DNA of 64,000 nucleotides from an uncultured Alphaproteobacteria bacterium (GCA_944390125.1 CALXOX010000002.1:84312-148311); one strand, 5' to 3'. Shown: positions 1 through 9,442, numbered from the stretch's first letter. Notes: a model not told the origin generated them from the sequence alone. Numbers and translations: made by a program.

Positions 1-152
1 CTGTAAAAACGCATGGTAATAGTGATGCGTTAGCGTTTGCAAATTCCATTAAATATGCATCTGATTTGACGGGCGCTAACTTGAACGATGTGATTGCTGC
101 GCGTGCAGCGGCCGTTGCAAAAATTCGTGACGAAATTGTTGTTCAAGAGTAA
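1..152 (+). CDS. plsX: Phosphate acyltransferase PlsX, C-terminal end (partial)
   Basis: Only the last 49 residues are inside the window; the frame is open from base 3 to a TAA at 150-152. The segment starts with a VKTHGNSDALAFANSI stretch that matches the conserved C-terminal part of PlsX, where a K-(S/T)-H-G motif is followed by a helix rich in Ala and Phe. PlsX makes acyl-phosphate from acyl-ACP for phospholipid synthesis. In many alphaproteobacteria plsX directly precedes fabH and ihfA; here those two genes lie about 10 kb away on the opposite strand, so the usual cluster is split. The call rests on a short fragment. Confidence 0.7.
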   Translation, partial: VKTHGNSDALAFANSIKYASDLTGANLNDVIAARAAAVAKIRDEIVVQE

Positions 153-177
153 TTTTTGTATTAAACAGATTATACTT

Positions 178-200
178 ATCCCGCGTTTGCGGGATTTTTT
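178..200 (+). terminator. Rho-independent terminator after plsX
   Basis: A 7-bp perfect stem (ATCCCGC/GCGGGAT) with a GTTT loop is followed by a T run, 25 bases after the plsX stop. Confidence 0.85.
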
Positions 201-275
201 ATTGGGAATACGTCCGTATTGATATAACACGCATTTTTGATGACCCTGTATGTATAAAGCAGGGGAGATTAAAGA

Positions 276-2984
276 ATGCGAACAAAAACATCTATTTTAG
301 TAATTGTAAGTTTATGTTGTGTGACATCTGCTTTTGGAGCAGATGCGCCAGACTTTTCGACTTTTTATAGTTTGTATAAAAACTATGCCAGTCAAAACGA
401 CATAACTATTACTGGTGATTTGACTTCAACAAGATTATTGAGTGGGCCGGGAGCTAATACAACAATAATTGATGGTGGTGGATTTGCTTTTAACGGGGAC
501 AGGCAAAACGGGTTTACTATACAAAGCGGCTACACAATTTCGTTGTCTAATGGTGGTGCTTTTTCTGCATCCAGTGATAGTGCAACAATAGATAAATCTT
601 ATAATAATTTTGTAAATACCCAAGGTGCAGTGTTTTCTAATTTAGGCGGTAATTTAACAATAGAAAATTCTGCTTTTTCAAGTAACACGGCAAGCAGCAG
701 GGGTGGGGTGATATATCAAACAAGTAGCGGAAATTTGGAAGTTACAAATTCTGTATTTAGTAATAATAGTGTCAGTCGTGGCAGCGGAGGCGTTCTATAT
801 ACTCAGTATCAAACAAATGCATCTTTTGATAATGTTGTTTTTCAGAATAATTCGGCCAGTAGCTATGGCGGGGTTATGTTTAATGACGGGACGTTGAATG
901 TTTCTAATAGTGCGTTTGTGTCCAATACTGCGTCAAGTGGTGCAGCAATTTACAATTCGAACGATGTAACATTAAACGATGTTAAATTTATAGGTAATAC
1001 AGGTACGTCTGATGCTGGTGCCATTTATACTACAGGAGATATGAATTTAACAAATGGGATATTTGAAAATAATTCTGGTGCGACAGGTGGGGCAATTGGG
1101 AATTATGGAATTATAGGAGATGGTTTGTACGCTGTTATATCTGATTCACAGTTTACAGGTAACAGCGCTACTTATGGCGGTGCAATTTACAATTGGGATG
1201 ATATATACGTTATAGACAGCAGTTTTCAAAATAATACGGCAGTCGAAGGTGGTGGGGCGATATTCAATTTAGAAGAATTAGATTTAATTGCAAATAATAA
1301 TGATATCACATTCAGTGGTAATACGTCTGGTGGTGAATCTAATGCGATTTATTCAACAGGAAAAATGAATATGAATGCTGCAAGTGATAGAAGTATATTA
1401 TTTAACGATGCAATAACAGGCAGCGGGGAAATAAATATAAATTCCATTTATACTTTTGAAGGCTCGGAAGTTCCGAACGCTGGCAGCATTATTTTGAATG
1501 CAGATATGAGCGGTTTTAATGGCAATGTGAATATCTATAATGGTACAGTTCAGATTGCAGGAAACGGTAAGTTTTTCTCTACTGATGTATTGAATGTATC
1601 AGGAGGAACGTTAGATATAGGGACTGCGTCAATCAACACTAATAGTGCGACGTTTGGTTCTGGTTCTACGTTGAAGTTATCAATAAATGATGCTGATACG
1701 TATGGCTTTGTATCGGCAAATACTTTTTCTATTTCAGAAGAAGCTAATTTAAGTGTTGTTTTAGCACCAGATGCGATGGGGGATAACAGAACTCTGCGAG
1801 TTCATATATTACAGGGAGATGGTGCGCTGGTAGACAATTTTATACCTCAAATAAACAATAACATTTATATGTTTACTCAAATTGGGGATGGGTGGTATGA
1901 AGTTGCTCAGCAAAATGACTTTAGTGATGTGATGCGCGCGGCAGGTGGTACACAAAATAATTTAAATACAGCTTTTGCGTGGCAGGATGAGCCGTCTGAA
2001 GCTAATTTCTTAGAACATGAAGTTTATGTTCGTATGGATGAATTGTTGCAAACAAATGCGATAGAATATTTACATGCTTTGACTGCGTTGGCACCAACAT
2101 CCGCACCACTGTTGCAGATAATGTCTTCTTCGTACACTTCTCGTTTTGCGTCTTTGATAGGTAATGACAATACAGACAAATATTATATTGCCAACGGAAA
2201 ATTGTGGGCGTCTGGTTTCGGTACAGCGGGGCACTTAAAGGGTAATCGACAGTATGCTGATTTTGATATGTATGGCTTTGGTGGTGCGGTTGGTGCAGAA
2301 TATTCTTTTAACGATTTAACGTTGGGCGCGTCCTATATGTATCAATATGACAGAATAAAAAGTTGGGCGCGTACGATACACGCCCCAACCAATGGCGGTG
2401 GACTGTATGCGATGTATTCGCCGTCCAATGTAGTTTTGCGTACAGGGGTGAATATGTTTTATACAGACTTTAACGAAACAAAAAATGTTGCAGGTTTACA
2501 GGTATTAAACAATCCGTCTATTTATACATATGCAGGTTGGGCAGATATGGGATATAAATTTGCTTCAATGAATTGGCGGGTAACACCACGTGCAGGGGTA
2601 AGATATACGTTGATGCATCGTGGCAGCGCTACAGATGGAGCGGATCAGACGGTGGCGTCAAAAGATTTACACTTTTTAACGACGTATGGAGATATGACAA
2701 TAGCACGTGAAAATATGTTTGTTGGCTCAGTAAATCTTGTGCCGGAAATAAGCCTTGGTACATCATATGACGCTCGTGCAGATATAGATGATTCAAAGGT
2801 TTATATAAATGGGCAAACGTATTCTATATCAGGAGAAAAATTGCCGCGCTGGGCATTTAATGGTGAATTAAAATTGCGTGCAATATTCAACCCAATTGCA
2901 GAAATGGAGTTGGGGGGCAGTGTAGAAATGCGTAATGATTATAATAATTACATGGTAAATATACGCGGTGTTTTGCGCTTTTAA
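276..2984 (+). CDS. Autotransporter with Pmp-like repeats (type V secretion)
   Basis: 902 residues. A Sec signal peptide (about 1-21, ending SAFGA) is followed by a passenger of about 600 residues that repeatedly shows FxxN-type and GGAI/GGVI/GGVM motifs (for example FSSNTAS, FSNNSVS, FQNNSAS, FENNSGA and FTGNSAT). This is the hallmark of polymorphic-membrane-protein parallel beta-helices. The last 260 or so residues alternate aromatic and small residues and end in GVLRF, as expected for a 12-strand autotransporter barrel with a terminal Phe. It would secrete its own passenger to the cell surface, probably as an adhesin. The ATG follows a GGGGAGA site. It is a single-gene unit. The family is clear; the ligand is unknown. 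Confidence 0.85.
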   Translation: MRTKTSILVIVSLCCVTSAFGADAPDFSTFYSLYKNYASQNDITITGDLTSTRLLSGPGANTTIIDGGGFAFNGDRQNGFTIQSGYTISLSNGGAFSASSDSATIDKSYNNFVNTQGAVFSNLGGNLTIENSAFSSNTASSRGGVIYQTSSGNLEVTNSVFSNNSVSRGSGGVLYTQYQTNASFDNVVFQNNSASSYGGVMFNDGTLNVSNSAFVSNTASSGAAIYNSNDVTLNDVKFIGNTGTSDAGAIYTTGDMNLTNGIFENNSGATGGAIGNYGIIGDGLYAVISDSQFTGNSATYGGAIYNWDDIYVIDSSFQNNTAVEGGGAIFNLEELDLIANNNDITFSGNTSGGESNAIYSTGKMNMNAASDRSILFNDAITGSGEININSIYTFEGSEVPNAGSIILNADMSGFNGNVNIYNGTVQIAGNGKFFSTDVLNVSGGTLDIGTASINTNSATFGSGSTLKLSINDADTYGFVSANTFSISEEANLSVVLAPDAMGDNRTLRVHILQGDGALVDNFIPQINNNIYMFTQIGDGWYEVAQQNDFSDVMRAAGGTQNNLNTAFAWQDEPSEANFLEHEVYVRMDELLQTNAIEYLHALTALAPTSAPLLQIMSSSYTSRFASLIGNDNTDKYYIANGKLWASGFGTAGHLKGNRQYADFDMYGFGGAVGAEYSFNDLTLGASYMYQYDRIKSWARTIHAPTNGGGLYAMYSPSNVVLRTGVNMFYTDFNETKNVAGLQVLNNPSIYTYAGWADMGYKFASMNWRVTPRAGVRYTLMHRGSATDGADQTVASKDLHFLTTYGDMTIARENMFVGSVNLVPEISLGTSYDARADIDDSKVYINGQTYSISGEKLPRWAFNGELKLRAIFNPIAEMELGGSVEMRNDYNNYMVNIRGVLRF

Positions 2985-3005
2985 TTGTATAGTTCAAGAA
3001 AATAA

Positions 3006-3031
3006 ATCACCGGCAATTACTTGCCGGTGAT
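3006..3031. terminator. Terminator between the autotransporter and a convergent gene
   Basis: An 11-bp perfect stem (ATCACCGGCAA/TTGCCGGTGAT) has a TTAC loop. T-rich sequence follows on both strands, so it can serve the autotransporter and the minus-strand gene ending at 3098. Confidence 0.75.
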
Positions 3032-3097
3032 TTCTCCCCTCCTTCTGGTTACCCAGAAACTGTATTGTCCAATGGACCGCATATTGGACTGCAGATA

Positions 3098-3433
3098 TTA
3101 TGCAGCGCGTGCGACCTTTGTGGACACAGATGCATCAGCAGCATCCATAATCTTTTTGGCTTCTGCAAAAACCATTTCTTTTACACGTAAAGCCAAATCT
3201 TTTGTTTCCAATGATTCTGCTGCAACATCAAAATTATCTGTACGAATTTGTAATGATACATATGCACCAACCAAAGAAGTGCGTGGTAAATCTTCGATAG
3301 AACGAGGCGCGTTGTTGTGACCGATTTGCAATTCATCAGCCAAAGATATAATTTGACGATCTTCGTTTACCCAAACAGTTGTTGTTAAAACTTGGTTTAA
3401 TGCAATCATGATTTCTTTTATAGATTTTGACAT
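3098..3433 (-). CDS. Hypothetical protein, 111 aa
   Basis: I do not recognise a family. The product is a soluble protein of 111 residues with no signal peptide or membrane segment. It has a mixed N-terminal half containing a conserved-looking ARSIEDLPRTSLVGAY-type stretch and a helical, Ala/Lys-rich C-terminal half. The start is well supported by an AAGGAGG site 9 bases upstream. It faces mraZ across a 376-bp divergent intergenic region. It is probably a real gene, from its ribosome site, codon use like its neighbours and a downstream terminator, but its role is unknown. Confidence 0.6.
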   Translation of the reverse strand: MSKSIKEIMIALNQVLTTTVWVNEDRQIISLADELQIGHNNAPRSIEDLPRTSLVGAYVSLQIRTDNFDVAAESLETKDLALRVKEMVFAEAKKIMDAADASVSTKVARAA

Positions 3434-3809
3434 AGCGCGGTCCCTCCTTTCGGGTTGTTGATGAAAAATAATCTTTTTTTTGTATTTACACAGGTATTTA
3501 CAAAAATCAGATTTAATTTTTCGTTATCTTTTTTGTTTTTGCCTGAAAACCGGTTTTTGGCTGATTTCTAAGGCTTTTAACTCTTTTCTCCTTGTCTATA
3601 CAAATATCTTAGAACAAAAACGAATCGCAGGTCAAGCATAAAATGTAAATATTTTTATAATATTTTAAATTTATTTGATTTTACTTATAAAACCATAATA
3701 TCCCATAAAATAACAATAAAATGTCATTGACAACCATAAAATGACGTGCTACATTTCCGATGAAGTCAAGGAAAGGAACGGGGCAGGTGCCCAAAACAAA
3801 GACCGAAAA
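3434..3809. other. Divergent intergenic region upstream of mraZ
   Basis: This AT-rich stretch separates the divergent genes at 3098-3433 and mraZ. It holds the strong ribosome site of the minus-strand gene and a perfect 12-bp palindrome, AAAACCGGTTTT, at 3546-3557. I see no array of TGGGN-type repeats of the kind MraZ binds in other bacteria, no RNA gene and no convincing ORF. Confidence 0.5.
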
Positions 3810-4256
3810 ATGTCATTGTTTCTCTCATCTTATGAAAATCGTTTGGATACCAAGGGGCGTATATCTGTACCCGCTTCCTTTCGGGCTTCAGTTTCATCTG
3901 AAAAGTTTCCGGGCGTTGTTTTGTATCGTTCTTTCACCCATAATTGTATTGAAGGTTTAAGTATGTCGCGTATGGAGCAATTGGCGTCAGCTACTGATAA
4001 AATGGGTGTTTTCGACAGTGAATTGGATGACTTGTCTGCAATGTTATTTGCAGATGCTCGTCCATTGACCTTTGATGTGACTGGCCGTATTGTTATACCG
4101 GAAGATTTGTTAAAGCATGCTGGAATAAAGGACAAGGCAATTTTTGTTGGTCGTGGTAACAGTTTTCAGATATGGAATCCAGATGCGTTCAAAGAGGCGC
4201 AACAAAAGTCATTAAATAATTTACGTTCTGCCCGCCCAAATCTAACGATAATTTAA
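3810..4256 (+). CDS. mraZ: MraZ family transcriptional regulator, orphan copy
   Basis: 148 residues from the ATG at 3810, which gives the typical N-terminus (FLSSYENRLDTKGRISVPAS). The frame stays open upstream to 3741, but that extension is unlike the family. Two AbrB/SpoVT-like swapped-hairpin modules are visible (about 1-60 and 75-135, the second with DVTGRIVIPEDL). MraZ is a ring-forming DNA-binding protein that usually represses its own division-and-cell-wall operon. Here no rsmH, ftsL or ftsI follows: the gene ends in a terminator and meets a convergent gene. No strong ribosome site lies close to 3810; AAGGAAAGG sits about 30 bases upstream. The family call is firm; the regulon is unknown. 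Confidence 0.9.
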   Translation: MSLFLSSYENRLDTKGRISVPASFRASVSSEKFPGVVLYRSFTHNCIEGLSMSRMEQLASATDKMGVFDSELDDLSAMLFADARPLTFDVTGRIVIPEDLLKHAGIKDKAIFVGRGNSFQIWNPDAFKEAQQKSLNNLRSARPNLTII

Positions 4257-4273
4257 GTAATAATAAATTAAAA

Positions 4274-4295
4274 AAAGCCCTCTATTGAGGGCTTT
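4274..4295. terminator. Bidirectional terminator mraZ / Cys-repeat protein gene
   Basis: A 9-bp stem (AAAGCCCTC/GAGGGCTTT) with a TATT loop lies between convergent genes, with A and T runs on both sides. Confidence 0.85.
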
Positions 4296-4312
4296 AGTTT
4301 ATTTGGTGGCCG

Positions 4313-6481
4313 CTAATCCATTATTTGCATAATCCATTCATCTGCTGTTAAATCTGCAGTTGATGCTTCACCGTCAATGTCGTTGACGCTCATGCAAGTC
4401 GTAATAATTGGGTTGCAAGCTTTAATGGCCAACTTGTTACCCTTTGACAATTCGCCGCCTTCGTTATCGTCAGCATCGTAGTTGTTCTGGGCCAAGCAAG
4501 AAGCAACATCTGTTATGCAATTTTCAGCATAATCTGCCAAGATTGTATCTTGCGCTGATTTTATCTGCACCAATGTACGATTCAAGAATTCCTTGATAAC
4601 ATTGTTTTGTGGATTGTATTCAGCATTCTGACCTGTGCCATCATATGTTACGGCCTGGCATTTATTCAATATTGACATGCACATACCATAATTCTTTCCG
4701 TCAGAATCGTCGTGATAACCAATTTTGTTCTGTAAGAATTCAGACATGCTGGTTGATGGTAATTCTGCCGAGGTATCCGTTACGGTTGTTGTTATATATT
4801 CGCTCAAAGAACCTTCGCCTTCTGAAGTGCCCCATGCAAATTTTGAATCACTATATTTCCAAGTTTCATAAATTGGAGCGTCTGCATATCCAGGTGCACC
4901 AGGTTTGCTGCCAACGACAACTTCTCCATTTACAATGTATTTGCCAGTTGGGTCTAAGCAATTTTCGTAATCATCACCGCATACAAAGTCATCTTGCATG
5001 CAAGAATCCAATGCGTTTACACAACCGCGCAGGTCATAAGAGTTCTTTTGTTGTGCGACTAACAAACGTGCGCGCTGCAAAACACTTTTTGCGTTTCTGA
5101 CTGTTGCGGTCATTTGGTCGTTTGATTCTGTCAAAGAACGTTCATACGCGATACATGCTTTGTCTATTTCCAAATCATAAGAATTTGTTATAACGTTGAT
5201 GTCTACACCCTGTGCTGCACAGCTGTTCAATACAGCAGATTTACAACGTGCTGTTGCTGTATCGTACAGTTGCTCGCCACGTTGATTGCTTATACTGTCT
5301 GTGTTGTTAGACATACCCAAGAAAGAACTTAAATCAAAACCGGTGCTGTCAATTGAGAAGTCTAGCAATCCAGACAAATCAAAGCTCATGCTGCTTGAAG
5401 ATGTTGATGAAGCAGAACCTGAATCAACAGCGATAATCATGTCTTTAATCTTATCTAATGAATTCTTTAATTGACTGTTATCAGTACTTGTTTGCATTTC
5501 TAATTCAGCTTCAGTTTGAGTAAATAAAGACTCAACTTCATCAGCTGTTAAACCGATATATTGAATTTGCATTGCGACGTCTTGCAAGCTTTCTGTCGCT
5601 TTCTTTAATGCTTCTTCCGTTTCCGCATAATTTGCTAAGTTAGCGCTACAGCTGCAACGGCCCTGGTTGTCGTCCAAAACATTACAGAAGTTATCCATAC
5701 ATGCAACATATTGTGCTTTGCAATAATCTGTTAGTTGTGCCAATTCGTCAATAGACGCCGTGGTTGATGTAGATTCTGAAGATGTCGTTGCTGTTGCTGT
5801 AGAAGCAGACCCAACACGAATTGTTGGGACTCGTGTTGTTACATTTGCATTGCTGCTAACACCAACACGGCTGGACGTGCCGCCACTGATGTACAGAGGC
5901 GTGTTTACAGTATCTGTCTGGACAATGGACGCACGTGTTGTGTTTGCGTTGTTAGAATTAGAAGAACTGCGTGTCGTCAATCCGGGCTGTGAAGCATTCA
6001 TGCTTGCCGCGCTGCCTGTCGAGCGAACCGTTGTAGAAGGACGACTTGTTATAGTATTTGCTGCCGTTGCACGAGAATTTACTGTCGTGCCAGTTGCACG
6101 CGCCGTAGCACTACGAGAAACCGTTGTTGACGCAGTTGTCGCTGTCGGACGAGATGTGACTGTGCGTGCCGTTGTAGCGTTAGAAACGTTTCTTGTTGCA
6201 ACGCTGCGGTTAGAGGTATTCGTTGCAGAAGTTATTGCGCGGGACGTTGCCGAACGGCCTGTTGTATTACGTGGGCTAACCGCTGCAGGAACGACAGGAA
6301 CGACAGCTTCTTCTGTGTTCTGTTCTGCCTCTTCAACGACAACTTCGTCATTGACGTATTCTGCATTAGGCATCTCATCAGCATATTGCGCCATCAATTC
6401 TTCGTAGTAGTACGCGGGCGCAATCTCTGCAAAAGCCGGTAAAACAAGCAATCCACTAAGTACGGCAATCAATCTTTTCAT
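4313..6481 (-). CDS. Secreted protein with Thr/Ser/Arg-rich region and repeated C-x6-C motifs
   Basis: 722 residues of unknown function. A Sec signal peptide (MKRLIAVLSG...AFA, about 1-18) is followed by a short acidic stretch and a long low-complexity Thr/Ser/Ala/Arg segment (about 70-240). A folded part then contains a recurring pair of cysteines six residues apart: CKAQYVAC, CVNALDSC, CMSILNKC, CITDVASC and CNPIITTC, plus a C-x7-C variant. The first and second pairs have further cysteines downstream (FCNVLDD and FVCGDDYENC). The pattern suggests disulfide-stapled helical hairpins in the periplasm or on the surface. Proteins with similar cysteine-rich, signal-peptide-bearing layouts occur elsewhere in this window (45228-46469), but I see no clear homology. 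It is a monocistronic gene. Confidence 0.7.
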   Translation of the reverse strand: MKRLIAVLSGLLVLPAFAEIAPAYYYEELMAQYADEMPNAEYVNDEVVVEEAEQNTEEAVVPVVPAAVSPRNTTGRSATSRAITSATNTSNRSVATRNVSNATTARTVTSRPTATTASTTVSRSATARATGTTVNSRATAANTITSRPSTTVRSTGSAASMNASQPGLTTRSSSNSNNANTTRASIVQTDTVNTPLYISGGTSSRVGVSSNANVTTRVPTIRVGSASTATATTSSESTSTTASIDELAQLTDYCKAQYVACMDNFCNVLDDNQGRCSCSANLANYAETEEALKKATESLQDVAMQIQYIGLTADEVESLFTQTEAELEMQTSTDNSQLKNSLDKIKDMIIAVDSGSASSTSSSSMSFDLSGLLDFSIDSTGFDLSSFLGMSNNTDSISNQRGEQLYDTATARCKSAVLNSCAAQGVDINVITNSYDLEIDKACIAYERSLTESNDQMTATVRNAKSVLQRARLLVAQQKNSYDLRGCVNALDSCMQDDFVCGDDYENCLDPTGKYIVNGEVVVGSKPGAPGYADAPIYETWKYSDSKFAWGTSEGEGSLSEYITTTVTDTSAELPSTSMSEFLQNKIGYHDDSDGKNYGMCMSILNKCQAVTYDGTGQNAEYNPQNNVIKEFLNRTLVQIKSAQDTILADYAENCITDVASCLAQNNYDADDNEGGELSKGNKLAIKACNPIITTCMSVNDIDGEASTADLTADEWIMQIMD

Positions 6482-6675
6482 TCGAAAACTTCCCTTCTAT
6501 TACATATGATTTTATCATAATACTAAAAATCGCGCAAACAAAAAATAGAAAAATCAGATACCTTTTTAACATACTTTTTGCAGGTATTTTTTCGGATTGT
6601 TAAATTTTTTAATGAATTTGACATTCTTGTCAAGTATGGTATATATTATGTTCTGCGAAAAGGGGGCAGGTTTAA

Positions 6676-8262
6676 TTGTCAATTTTAAAGAAAGTTTCGT
6701 TGTTCATATTCACATTGCCGTTCATGGGGTGCACAACAGTTCCAACTACGACTGCTGATGAAAGATTGGCTAATTATGCTCCAAAGATAACAAGCGCTGA
6801 TTTTAATTATAATCCGATGGAAACGCCTATTGCTCAGTGTTATGCAAAAGAGTTAGAGGCTGACCCAGAAATTAGTGGTGCCACGCTGATAGAAGATGGA
6901 CTGTCGGCGTTTGTAATTCGTGCTGCGTTTGCCCGCATGGCAACAAAAACAATAGATTTACAGACTTATATTTACAGTAATGACTTTTCTTCACGCGTTT
7001 TAATAGGCGAATTGCGTCGTGCTGCAGATCGTGGCGTAAAGATTAGAATATTGTTGGATGACTACGGTACCAAATCAGATATTGTGGATGTCATGCTGTT
7101 GAATCAGCATCCGAACATAGAAGTAAAGGTATTTAATCCGGTTGCTAATCGTTCAAGATTGCTGTATTACCCTCAGTTTTTATTAGATTTTAATCGTCTG
7201 AATTCTCGTATGCACAACAAGTTATTTATTGTAGATAACGTTGCATACATAACTGGTGGACGTAATGTAGGAAGTAACTATTTTTACCCAGAAACGGCAT
7301 CGAATTTTTCTGATACGGACGTTTTGTTTATTGGTGATATGACGAAATACGCAACGGCAAGTTTTGATGAGTATTGGAATTATCATTTAGCTATACCTGC
7401 ATCGGTTTTTCCGAAGGCCAAGTCAAAACGGGCAATGCGTAAGTTAGAGAAAAAGTTTGATGAGATAGAGGAAAAAAGTGCAGAGGCGATAAGGGAATAT
7501 AATAAAATAATTTCGCTTGCCCAGAATGAATATAAGAAAAAGCAGTTTGACTTCAGTTGGGGGCATGGGAAATTCTTGGCAGATCCTCCTTCTAAGGTAG
7601 ATATGTCTATGGGGGAAAAGGAAGAGTATCGCGGTGATATTATTCAGGCGTTGCAGCATCTGTGGGCCAAAACAGATGAATCTGTTTATTTATCAGCTGC
7701 TTATTTTGTTCCTGGTCAGGGCGGTTTAGATCATATGCTGCATGAAGAAAATTCAGGTGTTCATATGACGATAGTGACGAATTCGTTGGCGTCAACTAAT
7801 GCGCCTACCGTATATGCAAAGTGGGAAAAATACAGAAAAGAATTGATAGAATCTGGGGCGGACGTTTACGAGTTTATGTTGTCGGCGGAAAATTTACGTG
7901 GTAAGGAACATGATCGCGAGCGTAAACAGTCAAGTTTTTCCGTCTTACACAGTAAGACAATTGTATTTGATGATGATATTTCTTGGATTGGCAGTTTTAA
8001 TCTTGATCCACGTAGTGCGTACTACAACACTGAAAACGTTGCTATTTTTGAGAGCAAGGAATTCGCGGATAAGTTGCGTGATATGATTTTGCAGGATGCG
8101 AAAACGTCTTGGCGTGTAACATTGGAGGACGGTGAGCCTGTGTGGACGGGAATGCGCCCTGGGGACAAGAAACCGCGTGTGTATCATCATAGTCCAGATA
8201 CGTCTATTTTTCGCCGTGCGTTTAAAATAATTACGAATCTTGTTCCAGAAAAGTTTGTATAA
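6676..8262 (+). CDS. Phospholipase D family lipoprotein (ClsC/YmdC-like)
   Basis: 528 residues. The start is TTG at 6676, preceded by AAAAGGGGGCAGG and giving a lipoprotein signal with the lipobox FMGC (Cys 19). Two HKD motifs are present: H180-x-K182-x4-D187 (MHNKLFIVD) followed by GGRNVGSNYF, and a second near residue 425 (LHSKTIVFDDD) followed by GSFNLDPRS. This arrangement fits cardiolipin-synthase-like phosphatidyltransferases such as YmdC/ClsC, which join phospholipid head groups at the membrane. A basic/coiled segment of about 50 residues (about 240-290) separates the halves. It stands alone between terminators. The enzyme family is sure; cardiolipin synthase rather than phospholipase activity is inference. 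Confidence 0.85.
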   Translation: MSILKKVSLFIFTLPFMGCTTVPTTTADERLANYAPKITSADFNYNPMETPIAQCYAKELEADPEISGATLIEDGLSAFVIRAAFARMATKTIDLQTYIYSNDFSSRVLIGELRRAADRGVKIRILLDDYGTKSDIVDVMLLNQHPNIEVKVFNPVANRSRLLYYPQFLLDFNRLNSRMHNKLFIVDNVAYITGGRNVGSNYFYPETASNFSDTDVLFIGDMTKYATASFDEYWNYHLAIPASVFPKAKSKRAMRKLEKKFDEIEEKSAEAIREYNKIISLAQNEYKKKQFDFSWGHGKFLADPPSKVDMSMGEKEEYRGDIIQALQHLWAKTDESVYLSAAYFVPGQGGLDHMLHEENSGVHMTIVTNSLASTNAPTVYAKWEKYRKELIESGADVYEFMLSAENLRGKEHDRERKQSSFSVLHSKTIVFDDDISWIGSFNLDPRSAYYNTENVAIFESKEFADKLRDMILQDAKTSWRVTLEDGEPVWTGMRPGDKKPRVYHHSPDTSIFRRAFKIITNLVPEKFV

Positions 8263-8289
8263 AAACAGCCCCTGCACGGGGCTGTTTTT
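8261..8289. terminator. Bidirectional terminator, PLD gene / guaC
   Basis: A 12-bp stem (AAAAACAGCCCC/GGGGCTGTTTTT) overlaps the stop codons of both convergent genes. Confidence 0.9.
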
Positions 8290-9373
8290 AATCACCAAAT
8301 ACGGTATTCAATTGTGTGTTCACTCGATAAAAAGTTGTGCATTTTGAAACGTCTTTCAGGCGTCGTGCACCGATATATGTCATATAAGACCTAAGCCCTC
8401 CCAGAATGTCTTGATTCATTTTATCAATAGGGCCTTTTAGCGGGACTTCTACTACACGTCCTTCGCTGGCGCGGTATTTAGGCATGCCGTGATAGTGCTT
8501 GTTTTGAGCGTACTCAGAAGACATTCCGTAAAATACTTTGAATTGTTTTACAGTCGTCATTCGATTTCCTGTTTCCGGGTCTATTTGGTCCGTCAGGTAT
8601 GTGCGTTCAATTATATCGCCTGCTGCTTCGTTACAGCCTGCATAAAATCCGCCCATCATCACAAAATCAGCACCGGCACCAAATGCTTTACATATGTCGC
8701 CAATATAAACAACGCCACCGTCACTGCAAATCATACCTCCTATGCCATGTGCTGTGTCTGCACATTCAAATATTGTGGAAAGTTGTGGACGGCCAACCCC
8801 TGTTATTCTGCGCGTAATACATGCACTGCCACTGCCAATGCCGCACTTTACGATATCCGCACCAGACAAAATCAAATCTTCCACTAGTTCTGCTGTAACG
8901 GCATTGCCAACCATTAAAAGAATGTCCGGAAATTTTTCGCGCATTTTTATGACTAATTCTTTAACACGTGGAATGTACGCATTAGGAACGTCAATGCAAA
9001 TGTTGCGACACTTGTCTGGATATTCCGTCAGAATTTTTTCTATTTTTGCATAGTCTTCATCGCGCAATCCCATAGACAAGAAAACGTAATCTCGACAATC
9101 ATTTTCTGTTATGAACTTTATTAAATCTTCAACCGGATAGTGTTTATGCAGACAACAAAACATTTTGTTTTGCATCATATGTTTTGCAACTTCAAAAGTG
9201 CCTACGGTCGCCATGTTTGCTGAAATTATACCTGTGCCAACAATCTTACGAGGACACCATTTAAATTTGTATTCGCGGGTAATTTCTACTTCTGAACGAG
9301 AATTTATAAAAGAACGTTTGGGTTTTACCAATACATCTTTAAAGTCTAATTCTGTTTGTTCGTATATTTTCAT
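8288..9373 (-). CDS. guaC: GMP reductase
   Basis: 361 residues from the ATG at 9373, which has an AAAGGGG site just upstream and gives the family N-terminus (MKIYEQTELDFKDVLVKPKR). An in-frame ATG 30 bases further up lacks a ribosome site. The IMPDH/GMPR barrel shows the catalytic loop KCGIGSGSACITRRITGVG with the nucleophilic Cys 185, then the phosphate-binding CSDGG and GADFVMMGG motifs. The enzyme deaminates GMP to IMP with NADPH, feeding guanine nucleotides back to the adenine branch. It reads alone, upstream of no other minus-strand gene. GMP reductase is preferred over IMP dehydrogenase because there is no CBS insert and the length matches GuaC. Confidence 0.93.
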   Translation of the reverse strand: MKIYEQTELDFKDVLVKPKRSFINSRSEVEITREYKFKWCPRKIVGTGIISANMATVGTFEVAKHMMQNKMFCCLHKHYPVEDLIKFITENDCRDYVFLSMGLRDEDYAKIEKILTEYPDKCRNICIDVPNAYIPRVKELVIKMREKFPDILLMVGNAVTAELVEDLILSGADIVKCGIGSGSACITRRITGVGRPQLSTIFECADTAHGIGGMICSDGGVVYIGDICKAFGAGADFVMMGGFYAGCNEAAGDIIERTYLTDQIDPETGNRMTTVKQFKVFYGMSSEYAQNKHYHGMPKYRASEGRVVEVPLKGPIDKMNQDILGGLRSYMTYIGARRLKDVSKCTTFYRVNTQLNTVFGD

Positions 9374-9442
9374 TACACACCCCTTTATTAAAAACATTTT
9401 CATATGTCATAATATATGTATATGTCTGTTTTATCAATATAT

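Noticed and set aside
5760..6407. Plus-strand open frame of 215 codons with a Val/Thr/Arg-rich product
   Set aside because: It is the antisense of the Thr/Ser/Arg low-complexity part of the secreted protein at 4313-6481; no ribosome site or plausible protein character.
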